The translations under genes were made by a program, and so were the position numbers. Source: an uncultured beta proteobacterium (GTDB taxonomy: Bacteria > Pseudomonadota > Gammaproteobacteria > Burkholderiales > Burkholderiaceae). From it: 8,245 bases of DNA. Shown here piece by piece: positions 6,856 through 8,245 of this stretch. The stretch spans positions 1-8,245 of the forward strand of contig CAIMXN010000048.1 of the NCBI GenBank assembly GCA_903845455.1, in the 5' to 3' direction. Position 1 is the first letter of the stretch; each line of letters starts with the position of its first letter. A model generated the notes under the pieces. It saw only the letters and a list, made by a program, of their open reading frames with translations. It had not been told where the DNA came from and did not search any database.

Positions 6856-8052
6856 ATGACTAGTAAGCACCCCCTGCTCAATAAAAACTTAGTACTACTG
6901 ATTGTTTGCCAAGGCTTATTTCTTACCAATAACGTCACTTTTATCGCCATCAATGGCCTGGTTGGCTTTAGCATAAGTCCTGTTGCGTGGATGGCAACCC
7001 TTCCCGTCATGGGCTATGTTGTTGGCGGCGCTTTCTCCACCTCGATTGTTGCCAAGACTCAAAACTACTTTGGTCGCAAAATTTCCTTTCAACTGGGCCT
7101 ACTGGTTGCCGTATTCTCTGCCCTGCTCTGCGCCTATGCAACCTCCACTAAAAACTTTTGGCTTTTAGTATGTGGCACTTTTATTGCAGGCTACTACAGC
7201 GCTAATGGTCAACTTTATCGATTTGCAGCTGCAGAACTCACCGTGGCCTCTCAAAGAGATAAGGCGGTGTCCTGGGTTCTTGCGGGCGGGATTCTAGGAG
7301 CGGTAGTGGGGCCCAACCTCGCTTCATGGACTAAGAATCTATTTGAGACTGCCTTTCTTGGTGCTTACTTAACACTTTCGCTTGCGGCCATTATTGGCAT
7401 CGTCGTGATGCAATGCATTCACTTTCCTGCCGAATTTAAAACCGATCACGCATTAGGGGCTGGTAGGAGTCTTAAAACCATACTAAAGCAACCAGTCTTT
7501 ATGGTGGCGGTAATTGGTGCATCGCTTGGTTATGGCGTCATGAACTTGCTGATGGCAGGGACACCACTAGCAATGCAAATCTGCGGATTGCCATTTTCCG
7601 ATACAGCTCTGGTATTGGAGTGGCATGTCATTGGTATGTTTGCTCCCGGATTTTTTACTGGCTCACTGATTCAACGATTTGGGGCACTCAAAATCATGGG
7701 GGTGGGAGTGGCGCTCAATTGCATTTGCATTGCAATTGCATTAACAGGTACAGGTTTACAACAATTTGTCATTGCGCTCTTTTTATTGGGTGTTGGTTGG
7801 AACTTTTTATTCACTGGGTCCACCTCTTTGGCAATGACAGCCTACAAACCAGAGGAGCGCGATAAAGCCCAAGCGGCCATTAACTTCTTTGTCTTTGGCA
7901 CCATGGCCTTCAGTTCATTTGGTTCGGGCGCTCTCATCACTACCCAAGGCTGGAGCATCTTAAATTTAGGCTCCATCATTCCAGTGTTGATCACCGGAGG
8001 AGCGTTGATTTGGTTAAGTGCACATCACCGGAAAAAAACTTGGCGTCAATAA
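6856..8052 (+). CDS. MFS transporter, 12 transmembrane helices, substrate unknown
   Basis: The 398-residue product is an inner-membrane major facilitator superfamily permease. Twelve hydrophobic segments can be placed near 11-33, 46-66, 76-95, 100-118, 138-157, 165-187, 213-237, 250-269, 277-298, 302-322, 340-362 and 370-388, with a longer cytoplasmic loop between helices 6 and 7 (about 190-212). The loop after helix 2 carries a reduced motif A, QNYFGRK (69-75), with Asn where the conserved Asp usually stands. GGILGAVVGP (144-153) in helix 5 resembles motif C of drug:H+ antiporters, though this alone does not prove efflux. The loop 331-338 (KPEERDKA) resembles the equivalent loop after helix 10 in many exporters. 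The ATG at 6856 has only a weak upstream GAG and no clear Shine-Dalgarno sequence, but the first helix follows directly. It is divergent from icd and ends 1 bp short of the opposing gene. Confidence 0.88.
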   Translation: MTSKHPLLNKNLVLLIVCQGLFLTNNVTFIAINGLVGFSISPVAWMATLPVMGYVVGGAFSTSIVAKTQNYFGRKISFQLGLLVAVFSALLCAYATSTKNFWLLVCGTFIAGYYSANGQLYRFAAAELTVASQRDKAVSWVLAGGILGAVVGPNLASWTKNLFETAFLGAYLTLSLAAIIGIVVMQCIHFPAEFKTDHALGAGRSLKTILKQPVFMVAVIGASLGYGVMNLLMAGTPLAMQICGLPFSDTALVLEWHVIGMFAPGFFTGSLIQRFGALKIMGVGVALNCICIAIALTGTGLQQFVIALFLLGVGWNFLFTGSTSLAMTAYKPEERDKAQAAINFFVFGTMAFSSFGSGALITTQGWSILNLGSIIPVLITGGALIWLSAHHRKKTWRQ

Positions 8053-8053
8053 G

Positions 8054-8245
8054 CTAAGAAGTCTTGGCCAGAGGTAAATTAAATAACAAGTTTTGCGGTT
8101 TTAACTTTAATTGTTTTTCGTCGTTCATGGCAATTCCTAAATACACAGGCTTACCTTCAAGGGCTCGAGCTACGGCAGCAGCATCAATAAAATCCAAACG
8201 AAAAAGTGAAATGATTTTGGCTAATTCCTCAGCCTCAACAAGCTC
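8054..8245 (-). CDS. Hypothetical protein, C-terminal 63 residues (5' end outside window)
   Basis: On the minus strand an open frame enters from the right edge and ends at a TAG (complement of 8054-8056). It encodes 63 residues starting ELVEAEELAK and ending FNLPLAKTS. It contains an amphipathic, alanine-rich helical part (roughly residues 1-30) and then ALEGKPVYLGIAMNDEK, which looks like a turn plus strand. No membrane segment, metal motif or family signature was recognised. Evidence that it is real: an uninterrupted frame, normal amino-acid composition, and a stop that just abuts the MFS stop in tail-to-tail arrangement, as also seen at the left end of the window. No terminator hairpin is visible between the two genes. 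Confidence 0.6.
   Translation of the reverse strand, partial: ELVEAEELAKIISLFRLDFIDAAAVARALEGKPVYLGIAMNDEKQLKLKPQNLLFNLPLAKTS

Overview
The window looks like chromosomal DNA of a betaproteobacterium. A Polynucleobacter-like member of the Burkholderiaceae is my best guess, judged from gene content, moderate GC and tight gene packing; this is inference, as no rRNA or other taxonomic marker is present. No mobile element, CRISPR array, tRNA or rRNA was seen. Almost all of the sequence is coding.

Layout from left to right. (1) Bases 1-356, plus strand: the C-terminal part of a DUF2889-family protein, cut by the window edge. (2) Bases 349-4237, minus strand: five tightly packed genes that read as one operon in the order msrP, msrQ, blc-type lipocalin, MBL-fold metallohydrolase, ydfG. 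Gaps are 10, 6, about 6 and 48 bp. The last gene overlaps the DUF2889 gene tail to tail by 8 bp. (3) Bases 4238-4393: a short intergenic stretch holding a strong hairpin terminator for icd and, by position, the msrPQ operon promoter. (4) Bases 4394-6628, minus strand: a complete monomeric-type NADP-dependent isocitrate dehydrogenase. (5) Bases 6629-6855: a divergent control region with a candidate icd promoter and a set of repeated elements. (6) Bases 6856-8052, plus strand: a 12-helix MFS transporter. (7) Bases 8054-8245, minus strand: the C-terminal 63 residues of an unrecognised protein, convergent with the MFS gene across a 1-bp gap.

How the genes may work together. MsrP (Tat-exported molybdopterin enzyme) and MsrQ (haem membrane protein) form the known periplasmic methionine-sulfoxide repair system. 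Downstream in the same apparent transcript lie a periplasmic lipocalin, a cytoplasmic MBL hydrolase and a YdfG-type short-chain reductase that acts on 3-hydroxy acids and malonic semialdehyde. A shared role in repairing oxidised envelope proteins and lipids and clearing reactive carbonyls is attractive, but it is inferred from gene order alone.

The two least explained items are the five-gene operon composition and the repeat-rich icd/MFS intergenic region. I see no clear evidence of a wholly new system.
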